From contig NW_026912144.1 of the NCBI RefSeq assembly GCF_963662255.1, positions 1 through 64,000 of the forward strand: a stretch of 64,000 bases of DNA, in the 5' to 3' direction. The notes beneath the pieces were generated by a model that saw only the letters and a list, made by a program, of their open reading frames with translations, ran no database searches and was not told the DNA's origin. Numbering within the stretch: the stretch's first letter is position 1; the number at the start of each line of letters is the position of its first letter. The translations under genes and the position numbers were made by a program. The DNA comes from Cinclus cinclus. Taxonomy: Eukaryota > Chordata > Aves > Passeriformes > Cinclidae. Positions 9,649 through 22,048 of this stretch are shown here, one piece after another.

Positions 9649-11025
9649 AGCTAGTCAACAGCTGCGCCTAACTTTCCCAAGCTGCGAGAGCATTCTCAGC
9701 CGAGTTCTCCTTGACAGAGCTATTGCTGAACTTTTGCAGTCCCGGAAGCTGCTGAAACCAAGGCTGTGTTCTGCCTCTTCATTCTTGGCTTTCCGTGCTC
9801 CAGCGAGTTGTGAAGCTCGGACACGGCATTCAGCTTTGCCGCCTCTCTGCACGGAAAGCACTAGACAGAACTAGTGTGCTTCGTGCATGCTCTCTCCTCG
9901 CTTTTATGGTCACTGCTCTGCTTTTTGCTTGGCAGCGTTCAAAGGGTCCACGGCATACATCTTGCAGACCGAGAGCTGGCCGGCGAGGAATACTTGCTGG
10001 CTTAAGTCATTCCATGCTCAAGGCATTCATCAGAGCAACACAATGTGGGAAAAGAGGAGGGAACATTGCAGGACAAATTTCTATGCTGGAACATTCTTGT
10101 CTGCGAGACAGCTCTCCGCAGCGCTAGTATTTGGCCAGGCTGAAATCAGCGCCGCGGTAAGCCAATCTGACAAGCGGAGTGCAACGAGCGCGGCGATATG
10201 GGGCCACTTGGCAGGTGGCCGAAGAAAGACGGCTGCCCCGTGAATGTGGTGCCAGAAGGCAAGTTTCAGCAGGGCGTTCCGGGCGAGCTTAATGTGTAGC
10301 CGCAGTTGTTCTAGGCGAGTTGTAGCCGAGAAGCTTTCCGTCTCCATTCACGAGACAAGAAAGGCAGAACGCAAGGGCGCACAGGGTTGAGAAGAAAAGT
10401 GCGCGTAGCGAGCTCGTTGCGGCAGAAGCGAAAGCCAGGAGCAGCGTGCTCGGTGCGAGAAGTAGACGGCGCTTCGCCTCCTTGGGTAGGAAAACGCAGC
10501 TGGTCACGAACGGAAGCCAGCAAAGCTTCAGAACAGCAGGCAGTTCTGCTCAGCGTACGAGCCTGAAGTGAGTGGCAAGGGCTAAGGGGACAGTTCCAAG
10601 GCATCTAGCTTTCCTGCTAGCAATGCCATTTCTACCCTGCTGTGGAAAACATTGTCCTTTGCCCTTATGCTCCGAGAGGCAGAGAGCAACTCGGCAGACG
10701 CAGTGCAGAGGGAAAGGACACCGTATCCGTGGGAGCGTGACGCCGCTTAGGCGGGCAAAGCAGAAAGGTGCCGCCCGGCACTGGCTTTGACTTCCTGAGC
10801 CTCATTGCTCGGACAGCAGCTGCCGAAAGCTGGCAACTAGGCTGCCAGAGTGCAGAATGTAGGCGGTGCGGCACGCCTGCTTGCCGAAAGCCAGTATCAG
10901 CGAGACAGCGTGCTAGGCTCTGTTTCACAGCTCCTTGGAGAACACGCACTGGAAGAATGCCCTCTCTGTTCCGCAAAAGCTCTGCCACAGTGAAGGTGGA
11001 AGAAGCAGCCTGTGGCCACGGGCAG
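9649..11025 (+). repeat. Unit 8 (1,377 bp, -1 deletion)
   Basis: Reads 'gttctccttgac' at 9704-9715 instead of 'gttctgctttgac', a one-base loss plus substitution shared only with unit 9. Other marks: 'ggctttccg' at p141-149 (private), 'gcagaccgagagct', p847 A, 'aacggaagccagcaaag', and 'ggcagttctg', which breaks the right arm of the p882-901 palindrome. Confidence 0.97.
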
Positions 11026-12402
11026 AGCTAGTCAACAGCTGCGCCTAACTTTCCCAAGCTGCGAGAGCATTCTCAGCCGAGTTCTCCTTGACAGAGCTAT
11101 TGCTGAACTTTTGCAGTCCCGGAAGCTGCTGAAACCAAGGCTGTGTTCTGCCTCTTCATTCTTGGCTTTCTGTGCTCCAGCGAGTTGTGAAGCTCGGACA
11201 CGGTATTCAGCTTTGCCGCCTCTCTGCACGGAAAGCACTAGACAGAACTAGTGTGCTTCGTGCATGCTCTCTCCTCGCTTTTCTGGTCACTGCTCTGCTT
11301 TTTGCTTGGCAGCGTTCAAAGGGTCCACAGCATACATCTTGCAGAGCGAGAGCTGGCCGGCGAGGAATACTTGCTGGCTTAAGTCGTTCCATGCTCAAGG
11401 CATTCATCAGAGCAACACAATGTGGGAAAAGAGGAGGGAACATTGCAGGACAAATTTCTATGCTGGAACATTCTTGTCTGCGAGACAGCTCTCCGCAGCG
11501 CTAGCATTTGGCCAGGCTGAAATCAGCGCCGCAGTAAGCCAATCTGACAAGCAGAGTGCAACGAGCGCGGCGATATGGGGCCACTTGGCAGGTGGCCGAA
11601 GGAAGACGGCTGCCCCGTGAATGTGGTGCCAGAAGGCAAGTTTCAGCAGGGCGTTCCGGGCGAGCTTAATGTGTAGCCGCAGTTGTTCTAGGCGAGTTGT
11701 AGCCGAGAAGCTTTCCGGTTCCATTCACGAGACAAGAAAGGCAGAACGCAAGGGCGCACAGGGTTGAGAAGAAAAGTGCGCGTAGCGAGCTCGTTGCGGC
11801 AGAAGCGAAAGCCAGGAGCAGCGTGCTCGGTGCGAGAAGTAGACGGCGCTTCGCCTCCTTGGGTAGGAAAGCGCAGCTGGTCACGAAGGGCAGCCAGCGA
11901 AGCTTCAGAACAGCAGGCTGTTCTGCTCAGCGTACGAGCCTGAAGTGAGTGGCAAGGGCTAAGGGGACAGTTCCAAGGCATCTAGCTTTCCTGCTAGCAA
12001 TGCCATTTCTACCCTGCTGTGGAAAACATTGTCCTTTGCCCTTATGCTCCGAGAGGCAGAGAGCAACACGGCAGACGCAGTGCAGAGGGAAAGGACACCG
12101 TATCCGTGGGAGCGTGACGCCGCTTAGGCGGGCAAAGCAGAAAGGTGCCGCCCGGCACTGGCTTTGACTTCCTGAGCTTCCTTGCTCGGACAGCAGCTGC
12201 CGAAAGCTGGCAACTAGGCTGCCAGAGTGCAGAATGTAGGCGGTGCGGCACGCCTGTTTGCCGAAAGCCAGTATCAGCGAGACAGCGTGCTAGGCTCTGT
12301 TTCACAGCTCCTTGGAGAACACGCACTGGAAGAATGCCCTCTCTGTTCCGCAAAAGCTCTGCCACAGTGAAGGTGGAAGAAGCAGCCTGTGGCCACGGGC
12401 AG
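11026..12402 (+). repeat. Unit 9 (1,377 bp, -1 deletion)
   Basis: Shares the unit 8 deletion (11081-11090 'gttctccttg') and 'cttgcag' near p316. It then departs: p259 C, p481 C (extra NheI site), p509 A (SacII lost), 'ttccggttcc' and p1044 A. 'cctgtttgcc' near p1233 links it to units 10 and 19. Confidence 0.97.
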
Positions 12403-13780
12403 AGCTGGTCAACGGCTGCGCCTAACTTTCCCAAGCTGCGAGAGCATTCTCAGCCGAGTTCTGCTTTGACAGAGCTATTGCTGAACTTTTGCAGTCCCGG
12501 AAGGTGCTGAAACCGAGGCTGTGTTCTGCCTCTTCATTCTTGGCTTTCTGTGCTCCAGCGAGTTGTGAAGCTCGGACACGGCATTCAGCTTTGCCGCCTC
12601 TCTGCACGGACAGCACTAGACAGAACTAGTGTGCTTCGTGCATGCTCTCTCCTCGCTTTTCTGGTCACTGCTCTGCTTTTTGCTTGGCAGCGTTCAAAGG
12701 GTCCACGGCATACATCTTGCACAGAGAGAGGTGGCCGGCGAGGAATACTTGCTGGCTTAAGTCGTTCCATGCTCAAGGCATTCATCAGAGCAACACAATG
12801 TGGGAAAAGAGGAGGGAACATTGCAGGACAAATTTCTATGCTGGAACATTCTTGTCTGCGAGACAGCTCTCCGCAGCGCTAGTATTTGGCCAGGCTGAAA
12901 TCAGCGCCGCCGTAAGCCAATCTGACAAGCGGAGTGCAACGAGCGCGGCGATATGGGGCCACTTGGCAGGTGGCCGAAGAAAGACGGCTGCCCCGTGAAT
13001 GTGGTGCCAGAAGGCAAGTTTCAGCAGGGCGTTCCGGGCGAGCTTAATGTGTAGCCGCAGTTGTTCTAGGCGAGTTGTAGCCGAGAAGCTTTCCGTCTCC
13101 ATTCACGAGACAAGAAAGGCAGAACGCAAGGGCGCACAGGGTTGAGAAGAAAAGTGCGCGTAGCGAGCTCGTTGCGGCAGAAGCGAAAGCCAGGAGCAGC
13201 GTTCTCGGTGCGAGAAATAGACGGCGCTTCACCTCCTTGGGTAGGAAAGCGCAGCTGGTCACGAACGGCAGCCAGCGAAGCTTCAGAACAGCAGGCTGTT
13301 CTGCTCAGCGTACGAGCCTGAAGTGAGTGGCAAGGGCTAAGGGGACAGTTCCAAGGCATCTAGCTTTCCTGCTAGCAATGCCATTTCTACCCTGCTGTGG
13401 AAAACATTGTCCTTTGCCCTTATGCTCCGAGAGGCAGAGAGCAACTCGGCAGACGCAGTGCAGAGGGAAAGGACACCGTATCCGTGGGAGCGTGACGCCG
13501 CTTAGGCGGGCAAAGCAGAAAGGTGCCGCCCGGCACTGGCTTTGACTTCCTGAGCTTCCTTGCTCGGACAGCAGCTGCCGAAAGCTGGCAACTAGGCTGC
13601 CAGAGTGCAGAATGTAGGCGGTGCGGCACGCCTGTTTGCCGAAAGCCAGTATCAGCGAGACAGCGTGCTAGGCTCTGTTTCACAGCTCCTTGGAGAACAC
13701 GCCCTTGAAGAATGCCCTCTCTGTTCCGCAAAAGCTCTGCCACAGTGAAGGTGGAAGAAGCAGCCTGTGGCCACGGGCAG
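12403..13780 (+). repeat. Unit 10 (1,378 bp)
   Basis: 'aaggtgctgaaaccgagg' at p99-116 is shared with units 11 and 20. Shares p509 C and p829 A ('cttcacctcc') with unit 12, two units away. The 'acgcccttgaag' near p1301 is private. 'agagagaggt' near p323 is also private. Confidence 0.97.
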
Positions 13781-14916
13781 AGCTGGTCAACGGCTGCGCC
13801 TAACTTTCCCAAGCTGCGAGAGCATTCTCAGCCGAGTTCTGCTTTGACAGAGCTATTGCTGAACTTTTGCAGTCCCGGAAGGTGCTGAAACCGAGGCTGT
13901 GTTCTGCCTCTTCATTCTTGGCTTTCTGTGCTCCAGCGAGTTGTGAAGCTCGGACACGGCATTCAGCTTTGCCGCCTCTCTGCACGGACAGCACTAGACA
14001 GATCTAGTGTGCTTCGTGCATGCTCTCTCCTCGCTTTTCTGGTCACTGCTCTGCTTTTTGCTTGGCAGCGTTCAAAGGGTCCACGGCATACATCTTGCAC
14101 AGCGAGAGGTGGCCGGCGAGGAATACTTGCTGGCTTAAGTCGTTCCATGCTCAAGGCATTCATCAGAGCAACACAATGTGGGAAAAGAGGAGGGAACATT
14201 GCAGGACAAATTTCTATGCTGGAACATTCTTGTCTGCGAGACAGCTCTCCGCAGCGCTAGTATTTGGCCAGGCTGAAATCAGCGCCGCGGTAAGCCAATC
14301 TGACAAGCGGAGTGCAACGAGCGCGGCGATATGGGGCCACTTGGCAGGTGGCCGAAGAAAGACGGCTGCCCCGTGAATGTGGTGCCAGAAGGCAAGTTTC
14401 AGCAGGGCGTTCCGGGCGAGCTTAATGTGTAGCCGCAGTTGTTCTAGGCGAGTTGTAGCCGAGAAGCTTTCCGTCTCCATTCACGAGACAAGAAAGGCAG
14501 AACGCAAGGGCGCACAGGGTTGAGAAGAAAAGTGCGCGTAGCGAGCTCGTTGCGGCAGAAGCGAAAGCCAGGAGCAGCGTGCTCAGTGCGAGAAGTAGAC
14601 GGAGCTTCGCCTCCTTGGGTAGGAAAGCGCAGCTGGTCACGAAGGGCAGCCAGCGAAGCTTCAGAACAGCAGGCTGTTCTGCTCAGCGTACGAGCCTGAA
14701 GTGAGTGGCAAGGGCTAAGGGGACAGTTCCAAGGCATCCAGCTTTCCTGCTAGCAATGCCATTTCTACCCTGCTGTGGAAAACATTGTCCTTTGCCCTTA
14801 TGCTCCGAGAGGCAGAGAGCAACTCGGCAGACGCAGTGCAGAGGGAAAGGACACCGTATCCGTGGGAGCGTGACGCCGCTTAGGCGGGCAAAGCTGAAAC
14901 GTGCCGCCCTGCAATG
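12911..14916 (+). repeat. Two-unit duplication, copy A (units 10-11)
   Basis: Marks p509 C and p829 A of unit 10 and p805 A, p823 A, p959 C, p1115 T and p1120 C of unit 11 recur 2,756 bp downstream in units 12 and 13. The match is not continuous: the p99-116, p209 and p1233 marks do not carry over, so it has been patched by later exchange. Confidence 0.75.
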
Positions 14917-15158
14917 GCTTTGACTTCCTGAGCTTCCTTGCTCGGACAGCAGCTGCCGAAAGCTGGCAACTAGGCTGCCAGAGTGCAGAATGTAGGCGGT
15001 GCGGCACGCCTGCTTGCCGAAAGCCAGTATCAGCGAGACAGCGTGCTAGGCTCTGTTTCACAGCTCCTTGGAGAACACGCACTGGAAGAATGCCCTGTCT
15101 GTTCCGCAAAAGCTCTGCCACAGTGAAGGTGGAAGAAGCAGCCTGTGGCCACGGGCAG
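13781..15158 (+). repeat. Unit 11 (1,378 bp)
   Basis: Only unit without the SpeI site: p223 A to T (14003) turns ACTAGT into part of a BglII site (AGATCT). It resembles unit 10 at the 5' end ('ggtgctgaaaccgagg', p209 C). Its 3' half matches unit 13: p805 A, p823 A, p959 C, p1115 T, p1120 C and p1130 T. Confidence 0.97.
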
Positions 15159-16536
15159 AGCTGGTCAACGGCTGCGCCTAACTTTCCCAAGCTGCGAGAG
15201 CATTCTCAGCCGAGTTCTGCTTTGACAGAGCTATTGCTGAACTTTTGCAGTCCCGGAAGCTGCTGAAACCAAGGCTGTGTTCTGCCTCTTCATTCTTGGC
15301 TTTCTGTGCTCCTGCGAGTTGTGAAGCTCGGACACGGCATTCAGCTTTGCCGCCTCTCTGCACGGAAAGCACTAGACAGAACTAGTGTGCTTCGTGCATG
15401 CTCTCTCCTCGCTTTTCTGGTCACTGCTCTGCTTTTTGCTTGGCAGCGTTCAAAGGGTCCACGGCATACATCTTGCACAGCGAGAGGTGGCCGGCGAGGA
15501 ATACTTGCTGGCTTAAGTCGTTCCATGCTCAAGGCATTCATCAGAGCAACACAATGTGGGAAAAGAGGAGGGAACATTGCAGGACAAATTTCTATGCTGG
15601 AACATTCTTGTCTGCGAGACAGCTCTCCGCAGCGCTAGTATTTGGCCAGGCTGAAATCAGCGCCGCCGTAAGCCAATCTGACAAGCGGAGTGCAACGAGC
15701 GCGGCGATATGGGGCCACTTGGCAGGTGGCCGAAGAAAGACGGCTGCCCCGTGAATGTGGTGCCAGAAGGCAAGTTTCAGCAGGGCGTTCCAGGCGAGCT
15801 TAATGTGTAGCCGCAGTTGTTCTAGGCGAGTTGTAGCCGAGAAGCTTTCCGTCTCCATTCACGAGACAAGAAAGGCAGAACGCAAGGGCGCACAGGGTTG
15901 AGAAGAAAAGTGCGCGTAGCGAGCTCGTTGCGGCAGAAGCGAAAGCCAGGAGCAGCGTTCTCGGTGCGAGAAATAGACGGCGCTTCACCTCCTTGGGTAG
16001 GAAAGCGCAGCTGGTCACGAAGGGCAGCCAGCGAATCTTCAGAACAGCAGGCTGTTCTGCTCAGCGTACGAGCCTGAAGTGAGTGGCAAGGGCTAAGGGG
16101 ACAGTTCCAAGGCATCTAGCTTTCCTGCTAGCAATGCCATTTCTACCCTGCTGTGGAAAACATTGTCCTTTGCCCTTATGCTCCGAGAGGCAGAGAGCAA
16201 CTCGGCAGACGCAGTGCAGAGGGAAAGGACACCGTATCCGTGGGAGCGTGACGCCGCTTAGGCGGGCAAAGCAGAAAGGTGCCGCCCGGCACTGGCTTTG
16301 ACTTCCTGAGCTTCCTTGCTCGGACAGCAGCTGCCGAAAGCTAGCAACTAGGCTGCCAGAGTGCAGAATGTAGGCGGTGCGGCACGCCTGCTTGCCGAAA
16401 GCCAGTATCAGCGAGACAGCGTGCTAGGCTCTGTTTCACAGCTCCTTGGAGAACACGCACTGGAAGAATGCCCTCTCTGTTCCGCAAAAGCTCTGCCACA
16501 GTGAAGGTGGAAGAAGCAGCCTGTGGCCACGGGCAG
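15159..16536 (+). repeat. Unit 12 (1,378 bp)
   Basis: 'ctcctgcg' near p154 is shared with unit 19. p509 C and p829 A are shared with unit 10. 'gttccaggcg' (p634 A) recurs in units 37 and 46. 'gcgaatcttc' removes the second HindIII site. p1185 A (16343) creates an extra NheI site and breaks the p1183-1201 inverted repeat. Confidence 0.97.
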
Positions 16537-17672
16537 AGCTGGTCAACGGCTGCGCCTAACTTTCCCAAGCTGCGAGAGCATTCTCAGCCGAGTTCTGCTT
16601 TGACAGAGCTATTGCTGAACTTTTGCAGTCCCGGAAGCTGCTGAAACCAAGGCTGTGTTCTGCCTCTTCATTCTTGGCTTTCTGTGCTCCAGCGAGTTGT
16701 GAAGCTCGGACACGGCATTCAGCTTTGCCGCCTCTCTGCACGGAAAGCACTAGACAGAACTAGTGTGCTTCGTGCATGCTCTCTCCTCGCTTTTCTGGTC
16801 ACTGCTCTGCTTTTTGCTTGGCAGCGTTCAAAGGGTCCACGGCATACATCTTGCACAGCGAGAGGTGGCCGGCGAGGAATACTTGCTGGCTTAAGTCGTT
16901 CCATGCTCAAGGCATTCATCAGAGCAACACAATGTGGGAAAAGAGGAGGGAACATTGCAGGACAAATTTCTATGCTGGAACATTCTTGTCTGCGAGACAG
17001 CTCTCCGCAGCGCTAGCATTTGGCCAGGCTGAAATCAGCGCCGCGGTAAGCCAATCTGACAAGCGGAGTGCAACGAGCGCGGCGATATGGGGCCACTCGG
17101 CAGGTGGCCGAAGAAAGACGGCTGCCCCGTGAATGTGGTGCCAGAAGGCAAGTTTCAGCAGGGCGTTCCGGGCGAGCTTAATGTGTAGCCGCAGTTGTTC
17201 TAGGCGAGTTGTAGCCGAGAAGCTTTCCGTCTCCATTCACGAGACAAGAAAGGCAGAACGCAAGGGCGCACAGGGTTGAGAAGAAAAGTGCGCGTAGCGA
17301 GCTCGTTGCGGCAGAAGCGAAAGCCAGGAGCAGCGTGCTCAGTGCGAGAAGTAGACGGAGCTTCGCCTCCTTGGGTAGGAAAGCGCAGCTGGTCACGAAG
17401 GGCAGCCAGCGAAGCTTCAGAACAGCAGGCTGTTCTGCTCAGCGTACGAGCCTGAAGTGAGTGGCAAGGGCTAAGGGGACAGTTCCAAGGCATCCAGCTT
17501 TCCTGCTAGCAATGCCATTTCTACCCTGCTGTGGAAAACATTGTCCTTTGCCCTTATGCTCCGAGAGGCAGAGAGCAACTCGGCAGACGCAGTGCAGAGG
17601 GAAAGGACACCGTATCCGTGGGAGCGTGACGCTGCTTAGGCGGGCAAAGCTGAAACGTGCCGCCCTGCAATG
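15667..17672 (+). repeat. Two-unit duplication, copy B (units 12-13)
   Basis: Counterpart of 12911-14916. Differences from copy A include p481 C, 'ccactcggc' and the lost HindIII site near 16035. The direction of copying cannot be told from the window. Confidence 0.75.
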
Positions 17673-17914
17673 GCTTTGACTTCCTGAGCTTCCTTGCTAG
17701 GACAGCAGCTGCCGAAAGCTGGCAACTAGGCTGCCAGAGTGCAGAATGTAGGCGGTCTGGCATGCCTGCTTGCCGAAAGCCAGTATCAGCGAGACAGCGT
17801 GCTAGGCTCTGTTTCACAGCTCCTTGGAGAACACGCACTGGAAGAATGCCCTCTCTGTTCCGCAAAAGCTCTGCCACAGTGAAGGTGGAAGAAGCAGCCT
17901 GTGGCCACGGGCAG
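16537..17914 (+). repeat. Unit 13 (1,378 bp)
   Basis: Matches unit 11 in the 3' half (p805 A, p823 A, p959 C, p1115 T, p1120 C, p1130 T). Adds p481 C, private 'ccactcggc' near p562, private 'gacgctgc', p1163 A, p1221-1222 'ct' and 'catgcc'. Confidence 0.97.
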
Positions 17915-19292
17915 AGCTGGTCAACGACTGCGCCTAACTTTCCCAAGCTGCGAGAGCATTCTCAGCCAAGTTCTGCTTTGACAGAGCTATTGCTGAACTT
18001 TTGCAGTCCCGGAAGCTGCTGAAACCAAGGCTGTGTTCTGCCTCTTCATTCTTGGCTTTCTGTGCTCCAGCGAGTTGTGAAGCTCGGACACGGCATTCAG
18101 CTTTGCCGCCTCTCTGCACGGAAAGCACTAGACAGAACTAGTGTGCTTCGTGCATGCTCTCTCCTCGCTTTTATGGTCACTGCTCTGCTTTTTGCTTGGC
18201 AGCGTTCAAAGGGTCCACGGCATACATCTTGCACAGCGAGAGCTGGCCGGCGAGGAATACTTGCTGGCTTAAGTCGTTCCATGCTCAAGGCATTCATCAG
18301 AGCAACACAATGTGGGAAAAGAGGAGGGAACATTGCAGGACAAATTTCTATGCTGGAACATCCTTGTCTGCGAGACAGCTCTCCGCAGCGCTAGTATTTG
18401 GCCAGGCTGAAATCAGCGCCGCGGTAAGCCAATCTGACAAGCGGAGTGCAACGAGCGTGGCGATATGGGGCCACTTGGCAGGTGGCCGAAGAAAGACGGC
18501 TGCCCCGTGAATGTGGTGCCAGAAGGCAAGTTTCAGCAGGGCGTTCCGGGCGAGCTTAATGTGTAGCCGCGGTTGTTCTAGGCGAGTTGTAGCCGAGAAG
18601 CTTTCCGGCTCCATTCACGAGACAAGAAAGGCAGAACGCAAGGGCGCACAGGGTTGAGAAGAAAAGTGCGCGTAGCGAGCTCGTTGCGGCAGAAGCGAAA
18701 GCCAGGAGCAGCGTTCACGGTGCGAGAAATAGACGGCGCTTCGCCTCCTTGGGTAGGAAAGCGCAGCTGGTCACGAAGGGCAGCCAGCGAAGCTTCAGAA
18801 CAGCAGGCTGTTCTGCTCAACGTACGAGCCTGAAGTGAGTGGCAAGGGCTAAGGGGACAGTTCCAAGGCATCTAGCTTTCCTGCTAGCAATGCCATTTCT
18901 ACCCTGCTGTGGAAAACATTGTCCTTTGCCCTTATGCTCCGAGAGGCAGAGAGCAACTCGGCAGACGCAGTGCAGAGGGAAAGGACACCGTATCCGTGGG
19001 AGCGTGACGCCGCTTAGGCGGGTAAAGTAGAAAGGTGCCGCCCTGCACTGGCTTTGCCTTCCTGAGCTTCCTTGCTAGGACAGCAGCTGCCGAAAGCTGG
19101 CAACTAGGCTGCCAGAGTGCAGAATGTAGGCGGTGCGGCACGCCTGCTTGCCGAAAGCCAGTATCAGCGAGACAGCATGCTAGGCTCTGTTTCACAGCTC
19201 CTTGGAGAACACGCACTGGAAGAATGCCCTCTCTGTTCCGCAAAAGCTCTGCCACAGTGAAGGTGGAAGAAGCAGCCTGTGGCCACGGGCAG
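17915..19292 (+). repeat. Unit 14 (1,378 bp)
   Basis: Carries many private substitutions: 'aacgactg', 'catccttg', 'gcgtggcg', 'ccgcggttg', 'ttccggctcc', 'gttcacgg', 'ctcaacgtac', 'ggtaaagtag' and 'tttgcctt'. 'cagccaag' is shared with unit 26, and 'cagcatgc' near p1262 with unit 16. Confidence 0.97.
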
Positions 19293-20670
19293 AGCTGGTC
19301 AACGGCTGCGCCTAACTTTCCCAAGCTGCGAGAGCATTCTCAGCCGAGTTCTGCTTTGACAGAGCTATTGCTGAACTTTTGCAGTCCCGGAAGCTGCTGA
19401 AACCAAGGCTGTGTTCTGCCTCTTCATTCTTGCCTTCCAGTGCTCCAGCGAGTTGTGAAGCTCGGACACGGCATTCAGCTTTGCCGCCTCTCTGCACGGA
19501 AAGCACTAGACAGAACTAGTGTGCTTCGTGCATGCTCTCTCCTAGCTTTTATGGTCACTGCTCTGCTTTTTGCTTGGCAGCGTTCAAAGGGTCCACGGCA
19601 TACATCTTGCACAGCGAGACGTGGCCGGCGAGGAATACTGGCTGGCTTAAGTCGTTCCATGCTCAAGGCATTCATCAGAGCAACACAATGTGGGAAAAGA
19701 GGAGGGAACATTGCAGGACAAATATTTATGCTGGAACATTATTGTCTGTGAGACAGCTCTCCGCAGCGCTAGTATTTGGCCAGGCTGAAATCAGCGCCGC
19801 GGTAAGCCAATCTGACAAGCGGAGTGCAACGAGCGCGGCAATATGGGGCCACTTGGCAGGTGGCCGAAGAAAGACGGCTGCCCCGTGAATGTGGTGCCAG
19901 AAGGCAAGTTTCAGCAGGGCGTTCCGGGCGAGCTTAATGTGTAGCCGCAGTTGTTCTAGGCGAGTTGTAGCCGAGAAGCTTTCCGTCTCCATTCACGAGA
20001 CAAGAAAGGCAGAACGCAAGGGCGCACAGGGTTGAGAAGAAAAGTGCGCGTAGCGAGCTCGTTGCGGCAGAAGCGAAAGCCAGGAGCAGCGTGCTCGGTG
20101 CGAGAAGTAGACGGCGCTTCGCCTCCTTGGGTAGGAAAGCGCAGCTGGTCACGAAGGGCAGCCAGCGAAGCTTCAGAACAGCAGGCTGTTCTGCTCAGCG
20201 TACGAGCCTGAAGTGAGTGGCAAGGGCTAATGGGACAGTTCCAAGGCATCTAGCTTTCCTGCTAGCAATGCCATTTCTACCCTGCTGTGGAAAACATTGT
20301 CCTTTGCCCTTATGCTCCGAGAGGCAGAGAGCAACTCGGCAGACGCAGTGCAGAGGGAAAGGACACCGTATCCGTGGGAGCGTGACGCCGCTTAGGCGGG
20401 CAAAGCAGAAAGGTGCCGCCCGGCACTGGCTTTGACTTCCTGAGCTTCCTTGCTAGGACAGCAGCTGCCGAAAGCTGGCAACTAGGCTGCCAGAGTGCAG
20501 AATGTAGGCGGTGCGGCACGCCTGCTTGCCGAAAGCCAGTATCAGCGAGACAGCGTGCTAGGCTCTGTTTCACAGCTCCTTGGAGAACACGCACTGGAAG
20601 AATGCCCTCTCTGTTCCGCAAAAGCTCTGCCACAGTGAAGTTGGAAGAAGCAGCCCGTGGCCACGGGCAG
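19293..20670 (+). repeat. Unit 15 (1,378 bp), twin of unit 20
   Basis: Diagnostic set shared only with unit 20: 'cctagctttta' (p252), 'atactggctgg', 'aatatttatg', 'ttattgtctgtgag', 'ggcaatatgg' and 'ctaatggg'; also 'gttggaag'/'cccgtgg' at the 3' end. Its first 150 bp differ from unit 20 ('gccttccag' block here). Confidence 0.97.
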
Positions 20671-22048
20671 AGCTGGTCAACGGCTGCGCCTAACTTTCCC
20701 AAGCTGCGAGAGCATTCTCAGCCGAGTTCTGCTTTGACAGAGCTATTGCTGAACTTTTGCAGTCCCGGAAGCTGCTGAAACCAAGGCTGTGTTCTGCCTC
20801 TTCATTCTTGGCTTTCTGTGCGCCAGCGAGTTGTGAAGCTCGGACACGGCATTCAGCTTTGCCGCCTCTCTGCACGGAAAGCACTAGACAGAACTAGTGT
20901 GCTTCGTGCATGCTCTCTCCTCGCTTTTATGGTCACTGCTCTGCTTTTTGCTTGGCAGCGTTCAAAGGGTCCACGGCATACATCTTGCACAGCGAGAGGT
21001 GGCCGGCGAGGAATACTTGCTGGCTTAAGTCGTTCCATGCTCAAGGCATTCATCAGAGCAACACAATGTGGCAAAAGAGGAGGGAACATTGCAGGACAAA
21101 TTTCTATGCTGGAACATTCTTGTCTGCGAGACAGCTCTCCGCAGCGCTAGTATTTGGCCAGGCTGAAATCAGCGCCGCGGTAAGCCAATCTGACAAGCGG
21201 AGTGCAACGAGCGCGGCGATATGGGGCCACTTGGCAGGTGGCCGAAGAAAGACGGCTGCCCCGTGAATGTGGTGCCAGAAGGCAAGTTTCAGCAGGGCGT
21301 TCCGGGCGAGCTTAATGTGTAGCCGCAGTTGTTCTAGGCGAGTTGTAGCCGAGAAGCTTTCCGTCTCCATTCACGAGACAAGAAAGGCAGAACGCAAGGG
21401 CGCACAGGGTTGAGAAGAAAAGTGCGCGTAGCGAGCTCGTTGCGGCAGAAGCGAAAGCCAGGAGCAGCGTGCTCGGTGCGAGAAATAGACGGCGCTTCGC
21501 CTCCTTGGGTAGGAAAGCGCAGCTGGTCACGAAGGGCAGCCAGCGAAGCTTCAGAACAGCAGGCTGTTCTGCTCAGCGTACGAGCCTGAAGTGAGTGGCA
21601 AGGGCTAAGGGGACAGTTCCAAGGCATCTAGCTTTCCTGCTAGCAATGCCATTTCTACCCTGCTGTGGAAAACATTGTCCTTTGCCCTTATGCTCTGAGA
21701 GGCAGACAGCAACTCGGCAGACGCAGTGCAGAGGGAAAGGACACCGTATCCGTGGGAGCGTGACGCCGCTTAGGCGGGCAAAGCAGAAAGGTGCCGCCCG
21801 GCACTGGCTTTGACTTCCTGAGCTTCCTTGCTAGGACAGCAGCTGCCGAAAGCTGGCAACTAGGCTGCCAGAGTGCAGAATGTAGGCGGTGCGGCACGCC
21901 TGCTTGCCGAAAGCCAGTATCAGCGAGACAGCATGCTAGGCTCTGTTTCACAGCTCCTTGGAGAACACGCACTGGAAGAATGCCCTCTCTGTTCCGCAAA
22001 AGCTCTGCCACAGTGAAGGTGGAAGAAGCAGCCTGTGGCCACGGGCAG
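20671..22048 (+). repeat. Unit 16 (1,378 bp), twin of unit 21
   Basis: Shares 'tgtgcgccagcg' near p152, 'gtggcaaaag' near p402 and 'tgctctgag' near p1026 with unit 21. Has 'gcagacagc' near p1037 and 'cagcatgc' near p1262, which unit 21 lacks. Confidence 0.97.
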
